DNA of 64,000 nt from Bolinopsis microptera. Its lineage: Eukaryota; Ctenophora; Tentaculata; Lobata; Bolinopsidae. Positions 1-10,791 of this stretch are shown piece after piece. The notes beneath the pieces were generated by a model. The model did not search any database and was not told where the DNA came from. It was given only the letters and a program-made list of their open reading frames with translations. Position 1 is the first letter of the stretch. Each line of letters starts with the position of its first letter. Both the position numbers and the translations under genes were made by a program. The stretch covers positions 10,220,635-10,284,634 of the forward strand of contig NC_087079.1 of the NCBI RefSeq assembly GCF_026151205.1, given 5' to 3'.

Positions 1-648
1 ACGCGACGCGAGCGCGCTTTGTAAGAACAGAGCAAGATTATTGGGCAGTCTCTCAGGGTGCTCTACACAGTAATGCAGGTTTAGTGTTATTTTTACACGG
101 TTGAGATCACGTCATGATTACACACAAGATCTTGTGTGCGGTATGAAGTGGTTAATGTGATTGTTCAGATAATTGCGGTTATAGTTTAACATATTTCGTG
201 ATCTATTCCTCCTTAAACAGATTTTATATTATCAGTCGAGGATAAAATAGATACTTATTTCCATAAATATAATCGTCCCAACAGAGCTCTTGAAATATCC
301 TTGAGATAAACACTTGCAAGACTATCTATTTGGGTTGATGAGGCTATTACAGCATTATGAATTATGTGCAAGCCCAGTGTCTCAAGATTAATGCTGTCTA
401 CCAAACACAAATTACCTACGTTAGATTAGATATTACACACCACAGACTAGACAATATTCAAGTATACAAGCAAAAAAAACAAATGATTGCATACCACAAT
501 AACACATAACAACATGTTCTAACTTCTAACAGTACTATCTCTCTATCATGTACTTCCTAAACAAAAAACACGCTCAACACTAGTTTCTCGTGCACACATC
601 TGTGACAAACGAATTCAACGTTTAAGGACAATATATAGGAACAAGTAT
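1..648. other. AT-rich leading sequence, no feature recognised
   Basis: I see no convincing open frame, RNA gene or repeat here apart from AT-rich, stop-rich sequence. It probably includes intron or upstream sequence of the gene whose exons begin after 722, since an acceptor-like site precedes that exon. Confidence 0.5.
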
Positions 649-649
649 A

Positions 650-728
650 TCACATTACCATCGTATCAAGTTGCTCCCAAGCTATAGTATCACATTACAA
701 TCTTGCTATCAAGTTGTTCAGGCTATAG
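650..728 (+). repeat. Imperfect tandem duplication at a splice acceptor
   Basis: Two adjacent, roughly 38-41-base copies each start with CACATTAC, contain ATCAAGTTG and end in GCTATAG (650-687 and 688-728). The second copy leads directly into the first visible exon of the downstream gene, so the duplication has doubled a possible acceptor region (TTCAG at 721 or TATAG at 728). Confidence 0.6.
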
Positions 729-2339
729 GAAGGTCTCCCATGACCCCCTTGCGGAGTTAAGCGGCTACAATTTTGACGCTTTCTCAGTGTACTTAAGAAG
801 AGACAGTCACATGTCCGCAGCTAGCTCTTCCAAATCTAGCTTCTCTAAAACGAGGTATTTTATTTTACACTGTTACTTTAAGGTTTGACACTGCAATTCT
901 TGTTTTGTTTCAAAGACGGAAATTTCTGCAAATTTGCAAAATCTAAATTTCAATATTCATTAACACGAGAGTAACAATGATAATTAAACTTTTAATTAAC
1001 TTTTAATTAACGGCCTACTTCTGTCAGGTCACTAGATGGGACAGAGAAAAACAAGTCGAAGACAAGTCAGGAAGCGATGCTAAGAGTAAGTTCAAAGTTG
1101 TTTAAAACACAAGTTTTACCGTTTTCATGCTTGAAATAGCGACATCAAAAATTATTTTGACCTTAATACCAGTATCATATTTCAATTGTACGTTCTTATC
1201 GACGATTTCTGAAAATTGAGATTCAAGACGTCCCTAAAAATTAGGACATTTGTAGTAACTGAATTATGGTAATTATACGTTATATTCACAAAATAGAGCA
1301 GGTTTTAAATCAAGAATCTCTCACAGGGGCACAGCAACTCTGCTCACGACGAAAATTTAATGTAAGTTATCCATTATTATTATTCCATTAGTTTTATATA
1401 AAAATAATGACATTGTAGTTTGACATGGATGAAATTGAAAAAATCAAAACGATGCACAATTACAACGGATGTTCAATGATGATGAAATATCATATCGTCA
1501 TTTACAATATTCAATGTTTCAAGAACTATGATGGAGTCCTAAAAGCAGATACATAGTGCAATGAGTAGCACTAGAAATAGCAAGTAAAGCATGTACCGTG
1601 TGTATTGTGTACTGTGTAAACTACCAGAGCTGGACCACACAATCTGATGAAAGTATTGTATTAAATGTCACAGAACACATTAATCCTCTTCTCTTGTAGA
1701 TTGTTCGGAGGACTTGCAAAAGATGATCCAGGTACAGTAAAGCATGACAAGAAAAGAAAAATAGCACCAAAAAGTGTTAAAAAGTAAGTTTCATGATTAA
1801 TTTTAAATGTAACTTTTACAAATGGCCACTGAAAGATCTATATTATTTACTATTTGATAGTAAGAATGTGGTTATAATAATTGAAACGATGACCTGTAAT
1901 ATACATCATAAGTAACGACAATAAGTAAAGAATACTAGAATACTATTGTGGTCTTGGGTAGATATACTGCTCTTATATATTGTATATGAACATATAATAA
2001 TATAATGTCATGCATTGTCATATTGTTCTCATATTGCAATCCTATTTAGGGAGGTTTGCAGGAAATTGTACAATTAAAAGTAACTGCTGCATCACTCCTG
2101 TATCAAAGATATTTGTCAAAATGTACCTACTTGAATCAAATTTTAAATATAACATTGTATGACATATTATATTTATTTTATGTCATGGTACATATATTTT
2201 CAGATTCCAGATGTCACCAGGTAAGACTGTCCAAACGTTTGAGAGAAGAAAGACACGGCCTGAAGACAGCATGTACGAGAGTATTGATCCACCTGTTCTG
2301 AACAAAACAAAATTGTCAAAAGCATTCTGTGATAGCTGA
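722..2339 (+). CDS. 3' end of an unrecognised five-exon gene
   Basis: Five short open segments join in phase through canonical introns: 722(?)-854, 1028-1085, 1327-1361, 1700-1783 and 2204-2339, ending in TGA. Each donor is GT (GTATTT, then GTAAGT three times) and each acceptor ends in AG after a pyrimidine-rich tract. The phases 2, 0, 2, 2 match at every junction, which is the main evidence. The visible product is about 147 residues, hydrophilic and lysine/serine-rich, with short runs such as SSSKSSFSKTR, LFGGLAKDD and SPGKTVQTFERRKTR and a C-terminus KLSKAFCDS. No signal peptide, membrane segment or known domain is seen; a small nuclear or regulatory protein is possible but is only a guess. 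The 5' end is undefined and upstream exons may lie outside the window. Confidence 0.6.
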
Positions 2340-2831
2340 AAGAGAGAGAAACAACAAAATTCAGAATTTAAATATTTTAAAGAATGTTGCACCTGAGACC
2401 AAATGATTTATCTGTTAAACACGTAACAGGGATCTAAGAAATAACAGAGATGACGTAACTGTCACTAATTAATGGTGGAATTATGTATTTTGACTACTGA
2501 CATGTCTCTGACTTTGATTTGAGCCGCCAATAATGATATTATTGTAAATTGAACTCCAAAGCGCAATTATTGATTAATCAGTTTATTATAAAATAGATAA
2601 ACCTGTCATTGATTTTCTGCAGTTACTTTCTTCCAGGGGAGGTATCATGGGGGGCAGTAGTGATAAAGACCTAAGGGGGTATTAATTATTTATACGGAAA
2701 GTTGACAAGATTTCTGAGTTTATTTACCGTACACTTCATTTTGGAAATTTAGAATCATTTTAATAATACAGTACCCATTTTGTGTCTAATCTTGCATTAT
2801 GAGCTGATTTGAAATCGTATTGGAGGCAAAT
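2340..2831. other. Intergenic or 3' flank, nothing recognised
   Basis: AT-rich sequence after the TGA of the five-exon gene. No open frame of interest, and no repeat that I could match elsewhere in the window. Confidence 0.4.
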
Positions 2832-3010
2832 GCTTGATGGCCTAGTGGTTGAGCTAAGTCTGCCTTCTGCACAAAACATTCGGGGTTCACCGTTCGAATC
2901 CCAGTTTCACCTTGCTAAGGATCCATTGGATCTATGAAAAATTACACTGTGTAATATCAACTCAGTCGACTCAACCGATTGATTGGAACCGTGATTGAGG
3001 GTTAAAGGAG
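2832..3010 (+). mobile_element. tRNA-derived SINE
   Basis: The head contains an RNA polymerase III box A (TGGCCTAGTGG, 2838-2848) and box B (GTTCGAATCC, 2892-2901) spaced as in a tRNA gene. There is no convincing acceptor stem or anticodon arm, so it is a tRNA-derived SINE head rather than a functional tRNA. The 3' boundary is uncertain; I ended it in the GC-richer segment near 3010 because no A- or T-rich tail or target duplication could be fixed. Confidence 0.6.
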
Positions 3011-3489
3011 GGGCCGGGATCAAACATTTTCTTATGATACCCCTACAGTACATCTACATTGTAGAATACTGTAAAGATAGCACTATATTAAACTATACCA
3101 AAGCACAAATGGCCACATTCATCTCCAAAAAGAGTTTAAAGGATGAATCCTTGTCCAGATCTTGCTCAATCCTTGTCCAAACCAAAATATTGAGCAAATA
3201 TAAATAATTGTTTAAAATCAAATATACGTAGTCACAGATCTAAGTTATCCTTTTTTTTTGATTCCGGCGAGGTTGGTTGCCCAAACACCCCACCAAGCTT
3301 ACCAAATTTGGCCACAAGACATACCTGGCACAACGAATTTGATCTCAAATTCAAATTCTTTCTTGAACTTGAATTAGCATTGTGTTGTTAAAACATTCTT
3401 CAGTACAAAAGATCACAATCCATTATTGAGAGTTCCGATTTTGAAGAGCTCATGATCACCACCCCTCCTTCGTTCAAAGGATCCAAAGT

Positions 3490-3700
3490 CTAAACATCTA
3501 GGAGACACTCTGAAAGACCTTCATTGGATGCCTAATAGTTACAGAATTCAATATAAGTTATTGCTTCTTGTCTATAAATATCTTAATGGTATGGGACCAG
3601 ATTATTTAAGTAATACGTTTAAATATGCCAATTATAAAATATTGAATAAATTACATTCAATTTTAGCAATGGCCAATTGGCTGACTATTTTTTTATTTTT
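3490..3700 (+). pseudogene. LINE reverse transcriptase C-terminal fragment
   Basis: The frame reads LKDLHWMPNSYRIQYKLLLL followed by a VYKYLNGMGPDYL-like segment. This matches the conserved block after the RT domain of CR1/L2-type LINEs (LHWLP, RI.YK, L..LNG..P.YL). Nothing upstream or downstream continues the protein, so this is a short degenerate remnant. Confidence 0.75.
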
Positions 3701-4126
3701 TTATTTGAAAATTCAATTAATCATTATATATATAAATCAAGCGTTACATTTCAGCCATGCAAAGTTACAATGACATATTTTGATATACTAAATGATAAAT
3801 GGTACTGCAATATAAGTTGCTTAATATTTGGCCGGATGACAACTAACGAGAAAAATAAACTTGATTATATAATAATTAATTCGGCTGAACCAACACATAG
3901 CAAGAGCCACATTAACGTTGGGGCCGTCTACCAAATTTCTATAAGGTCTATAAGGTCATGGCCTGAACAAACAATTTTTTTAAATAGTCAAGTGATGCTA
4001 AAGCAGAGCACAAATGTGTAATAAGTTAATAGATTAAAAACTGATTCATGTGATGCATTACGCAGAGCACAGATAAAAATACTGATTCAATGATTAAAAT
4101 GATAGCTGTGAGTGTCAATAGATTCA
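3701..4126. other. AT-rich sequence between LINE remnants
   Basis: No gene or repeat recognised. The open frames here are AT-rich and lack any conserved motif. Confidence 0.4.
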
Positions 4127-4554
4127 GTTAAACAAAAATCAGTTAAACAAAAATTTCAATTTTATGCCATTTATTACAGATTAAACAAGTTTACAATAAA
4201 TCAATTTGATATTTAACGGAATCCTAATTCAATGTGCAGTATGGTTGTCACTCTTTAAATAGATTAGATATAGGTTGACGGGGCAAAGGAGTGTGCGTGC
4301 TGTTCGCTATTGCTCACACCAAACGGCAACCTAGTAAATGTTTTGTATGAACACCGGTCTCCATCACGACACAAAATTAGGATTGTAGAATTTATTGTAT
4401 AACTATTAGTGCAGTGGAGGTAGCGGTGTGGTGCATTAATAGAGTGACAGCCTACTGATTTAGAGTTGTTTTTAAGTGAGCATAATGGGTGTATTTTTGG
4501 ATCTAATGGCAACTTTAAAATTTGTTCTTTTAATAATTTATTAAATATCAGTTT
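4127..4554 (-). mobile_element. LINE-B 3' UTR, distal part (interrupted copy)
   Basis: This segment is the reverse complement of 16490-16923 at high identity, so it is the terminal part of a LINE 3' UTR that also exists uninterrupted on the plus strand at 16155-16923. It ends, on the minus strand, in two copies of TTTTTGTTTAACTG, a short tandem tail typical of CR1-like LINEs. The matching upstream part lies at 9224-9550, so this LINE-B copy has been split by the element at 4555-9223. An 82-codon open frame at 4264-4512 also occurs in the other copy, but it lies in the UTR and is probably not a gene. Confidence 0.8.
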
Positions 4555-4938
4555 ATGAAATGAAATGAAATGAAATAATGTGCTTGTATACCGCCCATAT
4601 GGTTAGCAACTGACACAAGTGCCAGGTACTAACCATGTCAGAGCGGTTCTAAAGGGTGAGGTGAAAATATCCAGCAACAAACAACTAAATCATCTCAAAA
4701 ACAAATCTATTTAGGAAAAATTAAAACTTTAAATATATCATATAGTAATCATAGGAAGATTTATTGATATATACCACACTACGATTAACAATAAACCACC
4801 AAAAAAAACTCTTCAAAAGTAACATAATTTACTTATAGGAATCAAAAGAAGGATTATTAATATGTTAATACACATTGCACTAATAAATAAAGATACACCC
4901 TACAACAAATCATAAGACCAAAGAAAAAACAGCACTAA

Positions 4939-7914
4939 TCACATACGGTCATATAAATAATGTTTAAGGGTACCTTTGAAACTGTCTACGTTGCGTAGTG
5001 ATCGTATCTTCCAGGGAAGTGAGTTCCAAGCAGTTGGTGCGTAGTTGGTGAATCGACGTTGATCAATCTTACTATTTGTAGTTTTAGGAGTCTTTAGTCT
5101 GTAACAATCTCCTTCTACTTTTGATCTAGTACTTATACTAGCTATTGTCAATGGGTTTTCAATCACTACAAGATTCTGTATGTAGGCCGGTGCAATCCCA
5201 TGCACAGCTTTATAAGTTAACAGGCAGACTTTAAAGAAAATCCTTTGGTCAAGAGGAAGGATATGTGCTCTCTTGTAGTAGGGAAGTAGGTCTTCTGATC
5301 GGTCTTTGATATTGTAGATGAACCGTATGGCACCATTGAGGGTTGATCGTAGCTTGTTTAGTCGTGTCTTTGGTAGGTTCATGTAAAGAGAATTACAGTA
5401 GTCGAGCTTTGATATTACAAGCTGTGTTACCATCATGAGTTTCACTCCTTCATCCAGATAGCGCCCAATCGTCCTTAGATTCATCATTGTCCAGCTGCAT
5501 TTCTGTTTGACACTATTAATTTGTCTTTCCATGGTAAGAGACTTATCAAACTTTACCCCAAGACTCTTCCAGCTGTCACCTTTACATTCAGTTGGAGTGA
5601 TAGTTGTGTTTCCGAACTGAATCGTCACCTCCATTTTGCAGTCTTTAAGAACTTTTGATTTGCCTAGGACAAGTAGTTCTGTCTTCGACTCATTGAGTTT
5701 CATAAAGTTTCCAACCATCCAATGCTTGATTTCCGAGAGACATCTATTTATCCGATCTTTGACATCTGCAAGTTCGCTTGGGAAGCTTGGATGAAAAGAT
5801 ATGTATAACTGAGAGTCATCCGCATATAGCTGGATGTCTAGTCCAAATTTGGCAGCAATATTCTGAAGGTCTTTAATGTAGAGTATAAACAAGATGGGCC
5901 CTAGTAGGGATCCCTGAGGGACTCCAAAGAGGAGTTCAAGAAGAGACGAGATAGTATCGCCAATCTTTACACAGAAATATATGCTCTCAAGGTATGATCT
6001 CATCCATTGAAGGGCTTTCCCAGTTACACCATAATGCTTGAAAAGTTTCTCAAGGAGGATTTCGTGATCAATAGTGTCGAAAGCTGCACTGAGATCCAGG
6101 AGTACCACAGCCACGATGTTACCTGCTTGAATCTCCTTGTTTATGTCGTCAGTCATCCTGACAAGAAGGGTCTCACAGCTGTGCTGAGGGCGGTATCCAG
6201 ACTGGACAGGGCAGTGAAGGTTGTTTGTGTCCAGATGGTCATTCAACTGGTTCAGTACAATTCTTTCCAGGAGCTTGGATATAGCAGAAAGGTTCGATAC
6301 TGGTCTATAGTTACTTAAACTGTCAACATCAGCGTTCTCTTTCTTAAGGGTTGGCTTAATAACCGCTTTCTTCATTTGAGAAGGAAATGATCCTGTCTCA
6401 GTAGACGTGTTTAGGATGTGCAGGAGTACAGGTGTTAGCTCATCCACACAGCTCTTCAGTAGGAATGAAGGAATGGGATCCAGACAGCAGAACTTGTTAC
6501 TCATCATTTTAACCAGTTTTCTGAGGTCTTCAGCACTGATAGGGGAAAACGTGTGAAGAGTTGAAACAAAATCAGGTTCACTTGAAAGAGCAAGTGTTTC
6601 CTCCGGGACATTTTTGGATGCATCCAATTCAATGTCTTTCCGTATTTTGTTAACTTTCTCAGCAAAGAAGTCTTTGAAATCCTCTGACAGTTTTACAGGG
6701 TCTTGATGTTTGGGGAGATCCTGTGTCTCGTTACCAAGAAGTCTGTTAAGCTTCTTGTAAAGGGCCTTTGAGTCTCCTGATGATGCTCGAAGCGACTCTT
6801 TGTTATAAGAACATCTCTTCACAAACTCTAAACTAACAAATCTATCTCTGAGATCTATGTAGTCTTTCCTGGTACCCTTTCCTTTGCGCCATGCACGTTC
6901 GGCTGCTCTTCTCTTTTGACGTAGCAAACTAAGGTCTAAGTCAAGCCACGGCATGGGTTTCTTCCGAAATTTCTTCTTTATAACAGGACAGTGCTTATCC
7001 ATGAGTTGAGTAAGGACAGAGTTATACAGTGAAGTCGCTTCTTCAGCAGTTAAAGTTGGATCAATAGTTGACAGGTTGGAATTCCTTAGATCATCCTTAA
7101 AAATTTCAATGTCTATGGATTTGAAATTTCTGTAGCTCAGAAATTTGCCATTATCATTCTTACTAAGTCGAGTGTCAACATCGAAGAGTACTAGAAAATG
7201 GTCTGAGGAAGTTCTTGACTGAACAATGTTAAAATTGCTGATCTTGTTCTCAAGAGACTGGGTAGAGATTACTAGGTCCAGGGTACCGCCCTGATTATGA
7301 GTTGGGACTATTGGAACATGTTGTCGGAGGTTGTACTGAGCTAGCAAGTCCAGAAACTTCTTTGGATAGTGTTCATCGGGTCTTTCAACATGAAAATTGA
7401 AATCCCCAGTCAAGAGAGGGTTTCCTGGCTTTGCACACAGTATTTTAAGGTATTCTTCAAACTCCTTTAGGAAGTCACATTCTGTGTACCTTGCTTTCTT
7501 TGTGTAGGGGGGTCGGTAGATGTTTACTAGTCTCAGCAACTCTGATTCAGCACTCAGAAGTGATTCCATCACTTGAAATGACTTAAACTTGGTCACTTTG
7601 GTATTAGGCTTCAGTTCAATCGAACTTCTGTAAACCATTGCTATACCACCTCCACTGCGGTGTTTTCTAGGATCAGAAAGTATGCTCCAGCCACTATCTT
7701 TTATCTCAGTGAGTTTTGCTTTGTCGCCATCTCGAAGAAATGTTTCTTGCATAAAACAAATGTCACAGTCTGTTTCCCATAAATGTTCTAAAACACCAAC
7801 AGTCTTGTTTAAAAGAGATCGGACATTGAAAGTTCCACATCTCAACTTCTTCCTAGTCTCATCTTTTGGTCCTTGACCCTCTGGCGATAGGCGTTTTTTA
7901 TCTGCTCCGTGCAT
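4939..7914 (-). CDS. LINE-A ORF2: endonuclease-reverse transcriptase
   Basis: An uninterrupted 991-codon frame. The N-terminal half is an apurinic-like endonuclease: FNVRS near residue 29, the catalytic Glu in CFMQET near 57, YRPP near 130, GDFN near 170 and a terminal SDH near 240. The RT domain follows, with NYRPVSNLSAISKLLER, LLDLSAAFDTIDH near 610, GVPQGSLLGP near 663 and the catalytic YADD near 695. The C-terminal block (LPLDQRIFFK, WNSLP, FK..LK.YL) is the usual post-RT region of CR1/L2 LINEs. The protein nicks target DNA and reverse transcribes its RNA there. It overlaps the end of ORF1 by about 73 bases; the ATG at 7914 gives the longest frame that begins just before the endonuclease. 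All catalytic motifs are present. Confidence 0.92.
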   Translation of the reverse strand: MHGADKKRLSPEGQGPKDETRKKLRCGTFNVRSLLNKTVGVLEHLWETDCDICFMQETFLRDGDKAKLTEIKDSGWSILSDPRKHRSGGGIAMVYRSSIELKPNTKVTKFKSFQVMESLLSAESELLRLVNIYRPPYTKKARYTECDFLKEFEEYLKILCAKPGNPLLTGDFNFHVERPDEHYPKKFLDLLAQYNLRQHVPIVPTHNQGGTLDLVISTQSLENKISNFNIVQSRTSSDHFLVLFDVDTRLSKNDNGKFLSYRNFKSIDIEIFKDDLRNSNLSTIDPTLTAEEATSLYNSVLTQLMDKHCPVIKKKFRKKPMPWLDLDLSLLRQKRRAAERAWRKGKGTRKDYIDLRDRFVSLEFVKRCSYNKESLRASSGDSKALYKKLNRLLGNETQDLPKHQDPVKLSEDFKDFFAEKVNKIRKDIELDASKNVPEETLALSSEPDFVSTLHTFSPISAEDLRKLVKMMSNKFCCLDPIPSFLLKSCVDELTPVLLHILNTSTETGSFPSQMKKAVIKPTLKKENADVDSLSNYRPVSNLSAISKLLERIVLNQLNDHLDTNNLHCPVQSGYRPQHSCETLLVRMTDDINKEIQAGNIVAVVLLDLSAAFDTIDHEILLEKLFKHYGVTGKALQWMRSYLESIYFCVKIGDTISSLLELLFGVPQGSLLGPILFILYIKDLQNIAAKFGLDIQLYADDSQLYISFHPSFPSELADVKDRINRCLSEIKHWMVGNFMKLNESKTELLVLGKSKVLKDCKMEVTIQFGNTTITPTECKGDSWKSLGVKFDKSLTMERQINSVKQKCSWTMMNLRTIGRYLDEGVKLMMVTQLVISKLDYCNSLYMNLPKTRLNKLRSTLNGAIRFIYNIKDRSEDLLPYYKRAHILPLDQRIFFKVCLLTYKAVHGIAPAYIQNLVVIENPLTIASISTRSKVEGDCYRLKTPKTTNSKIDQRRFTNYAPTAWNSLPWKIRSLRNVDSFKGTLKHYLYDRM

Positions 7915-9061
7915 CCTGCAGTTCTAGACATGACTCGTTCTTTTTCTCTTATAAAGAATGGACAAAGATTATCAGCAGCTTTATGCGTCTTTGCAGCATT
8001 TTTCTCTGTGGCACTTTTACTATTAAAGCAGTTAGAACACTTTATCCGATCAGTCCTATTTTTTATCCTGTTTTCACAGTCTTTAGAAGTATGTGCTCCA
8101 GCACAGTAGAAACATGTAGGAGAGGCATCTTTTAGCTTGCAGTACTGTGACTTTGCCATATGGCCAAATTGCTGGCAGTGGTAACATTGTACTACATGGA
8201 GTCGGTCATATACACGATGTCTTTGTAGGCCCAGGTATATATATAATAGTCACCACATTTTCTGATGACTTCTCTAGCCTCTATGGGCAGTTGAATGACA
8301 GCAAATTTTTCTTTGATATCATAGTAGACTACTTTGACATTAGCATCCTTCATACCTGTGTTCTTTTCCAATAGTTCATCAAGGATCTTTTCTTTGCTGT
8401 CAAAATCAAGGTGAATGTCAGATATTGTTAGTTTGGGATCTAACTTCTTTGGTTCTACTGACTTTGAATTGACTTTAACTGACTTACACTTTTGTGTCAG
8501 CGCTCTTTCCGCTTCTTTCATGTCATCTTCAGTAGTAAAACTCAGCACTGTTGTACCATTACTTACCCGTTCATCTTTAACTCGGACACCTTTAAGAGAT
8601 TTCTTCACGTCCTTACGATAAACTTCGGTCCATTCATGGTTAGTGATAGTAGTCTCTGTATCATCCTCGTTCACTGGTGACTTGGCTATAGTAATCGTGT
8701 GCCTTGCTGGCAGGGGCTTCTCTATTGGAAGGTTAGCTTGCAGGGATTCCGCAGGGGAAATGGCAGCCACTGAAATAGCTTCTTTCAGAAGATTAGGTAG
8801 GACTTCACTCAATTGTCTCTTAATTATGTTTTCTAGAGTTTGGCTGTCCTGTTCCGGAAGGGGGACAAGTGAGGTCTTTGCAAGATCAATAGCTCTGGTT
8901 GCAATGATGTATAGTTCTTTACAAACCTTGAAAATATGTTCTTTGTTGTTGCTGGTGGGTATATCTGTTAAAATCTTTGATTCGTGGAGTGTTTTCTTAC
9001 CTTGAAAGGACTTTTCGTTGATTAGGTCGAGCTCTTCTTCCAGTTTCTTCAAGTCATCCAT
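7842..9061 (-). pseudogene. LINE-A ORF1 (gag-like zinc-knuckle protein), frameshifted
   Basis: The first part runs from the ATG at 9061 (frame open from 9079) to a stop at 8192, with a coiled-coil-like N-terminus (DDLKKLEEELDLINEK). The second part is open in another frame down to 7842 and carries Cys/His clusters: CYHCQQFGHMAKSQYC, CFYCAGAHTSKDC and a third CSNC...H...C. The frames switch inside an alternating TA run near 8235-8245; a two-base difference there would make one reading frame, so this is a dinucleotide slip or a sequence error. ORF1 proteins of this kind bind the LINE RNA and form the ribonucleoprotein. ORF2 starts within its last codons. Confidence 0.8.
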
Positions 9062-9223
9062 ATCTGCTAATGAAATCAAGGTCCTATACCCAAGATAAGC
9101 TGTAAGTTTTTAGAAAAACTTAAACAGCTACAGTAACGTAGATCTGGGTGTGTATGATAACAACTTAACAATAGAAACCTCAAATAATTTGTTATATAGT
9201 AGTGTTGAAAGTATTAAAACTCA

Positions 9224-9560
9224 TTTAAAAATATATAAATCTGGAATCTGTTCACTCTGTGAACCAGTCCTAAAAAAATTCCAAAAACCCTCCTAAATTA
9301 AATATTAAAAACGTCTCAGTAATGGAAATAGTCATACAATTAAGAAATTATCCAAATTCTTAATATCTACCTAAGATAAAAATACCTACCTAAGTCAATT
9401 TCTACCTGTAATACACTAAATATTAGGTTAAATACATAGGTGGTGGAGTCAGCACACATTTACCAAAATCAAAATTGTTTAATAGGAGGAGCCTGTGGGC
9501 CGAGATCACTGAATTAAATTTGATGAAGGGGATTGTTTACAAATGACAGCTGCATTATGT
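9224..9560 (-). mobile_element. LINE-B 3' UTR, proximal part (interrupted copy)
   Basis: The reverse complement matches 16155-16485 over its length, including the stop region and the GTGAACCAGTCC-type segment near 9255. With 4127-4554 it makes up the same 3' UTR that is contiguous at 16155-16923. Confidence 0.8.
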
Positions 9561-9850
9561 CATAATCGCTTGTGGTCCATGCCGAATCATTATAAGCATG
9601 TTGCAGCTTTAGAAGTGCCTTTTTCAGGCGACTTTTAGCAAGGCTAATCTTGTAGGAGTAGTCAAAGAGCTTAAGTTTAGGTGCAATTGTGTTCCAAATT
9701 TTGGTGGATCTTGATATAAAGTCATTAGATGGGAGTTGTGAAATGATAGTGGTTTCCTTTCTAGAAGATGACTGATAATAATTACTGTGTCATAGAAAAG
9801 GAACGATGTGCACGTGATCTGAGATACCAATATCTCAATATCAAAAGGAT
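9514..9850 (-). pseudogene. LINE-B ORF C-terminal fragment
   Basis: The minus strand reads ISRSTKIWNTIAPKLKL, KSRLKKALLKLQHAYN and a C-terminus NNPLHQI before TAA at 9514-9516. This resembles the final region after the RT domain of LINE ORF2 proteins (KIWN, then a basic helix). One frame change near 9793 and no RT upstream show it to be a truncated, decayed copy. The second LINE-B copy ends the same way (SFENNPLQQM, stop at 16190). Confidence 0.7.
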
Positions 9851-9904
9851 AGTGTCTAGAAACATTCATAGTCCATGGTGGCAGGTATCAAGTTAAACGA
9901 AGTT

Positions 9905-10130
9905 ACACTTGTATTATAATCATCTTATCTATTTGACTGAACCTAGCATACATACACAGTATGGAGAAATATCGTTTCCGAAAGTTGGCATTATATTATG
10001 GAATGAGCTGCCTCTTGAAATTAAGAATTGCATGTCACTGGAATCTTTTAAAGTGTATCTGAAAAAGTTTCTTTTTAAACGTGCTTATGATATTTATTTA
10101 TTTTTACTTTTTCAATGTTTCTACTGCTAA
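9905..10130 (+). pseudogene. LINE ORF2 C-terminal fragment, another family
   Basis: The frame contains GIILWNELPLEIKN and SLESFKVYLKKFLF. This is the conserved WN.LP..I....SL..FK..LK..L block at the extreme C-terminus of CR1/jockey-like RT proteins. It lies head-on to the LINE-B fragment and has no RT upstream. Confidence 0.7.
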
Positions 10131-10553
10131 GTGCATATAATACCCTTTACCTTGTAATTTAGTGTAACAAGTCTATACAATTTTCTATGGTTTGGAACCT
10201 AAATGTGGATTGCTTTTCAGGTTTTCTTGTATCCTGACTTGTTTTCGTGGCACACCTGTGCATTTTAAGTTGTTGTATCACTATATTATAATCTATAAGT
10301 TTAAATTATCATTATTACTTTACATTCGCATTATTACTTTACATCGCTTATAATTTAAATTCGACAAAAAAACGGAATAAGACATAATATAACTACATTT
10401 TAAATCCTCTCTGTATTGTGTAATAGTGACAACAATACAACATTCATGCATGACAGACATAACCACACGAATGAAATTACTGGGCGGCGCTCAGCCTGTC
10501 ATTCCGACGAATCTCTATTATGAACATAATAGCCTGAGGTCCCCTAGGTAAGG

Positions 10554-10608
10554 TTTTGTATGGTACTGTTATTCTTACCCAGGTAAGAATGACAGTACCA
10601 TACAAAAG
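10554..10608. repeat. 26-base inverted repeat
   Basis: The arm TTTTGTATGGTACTGT plus ATTCTTACC is followed after almost no spacer by its reverse complement, with one mismatch. It would form a near-perfect hairpin in single-stranded DNA or RNA. Confidence 0.75.
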
Positions 10609-10791
10609 TCAAACCTTTTATATATACTATATATTAGCGCTCGATTTTACATGTTACCGTGCACATTGCATTGCAGTAATAAATGGAAAGAAAATGCGCA
10701 GCTCCACTACAATATTTTGTAATTTTCTTCATGGTTAATGATGTCAACCCTTCCAGATCATTGCTCTACAAATTAATTGTCATATGTTGTC

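Larger units (their letters stand above)
4555..9223 (-). mobile_element. LINE-A, nearly full-length CR1/L2-type retrotransposon
   Basis: On the minus strand there is a short 5' UTR (about 9223-9062), ORF1 (9061-7842, broken by a small indel), ORF2 (7914-4939) and a 3' UTR ending in a microsatellite tail of TTTCA units (4555-4576). It interrupts the 3' UTR of LINE-B. Comparing with the empty site at 16480-16500 suggests a 6-7-base imperfect target duplication (CATTTA / CAGTTTA). The pentamer tail and the ORF1-ORF2 overlap are typical of CR1/L2 relatives. ORF2 is intact, so the insertion is fairly young or the family recently active. Confidence 0.85.

Noticed and set aside
2832-2911. Functional tRNA gene
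   Set aside because: Boxes A and B are present but the cloverleaf does not close; a SINE head explains it better.
6007-6318. Plus-strand open frames within LINE-A (also 7682-7876, 8147-8680)
   Set aside because: They are antisense shadows of ORF1 and ORF2.
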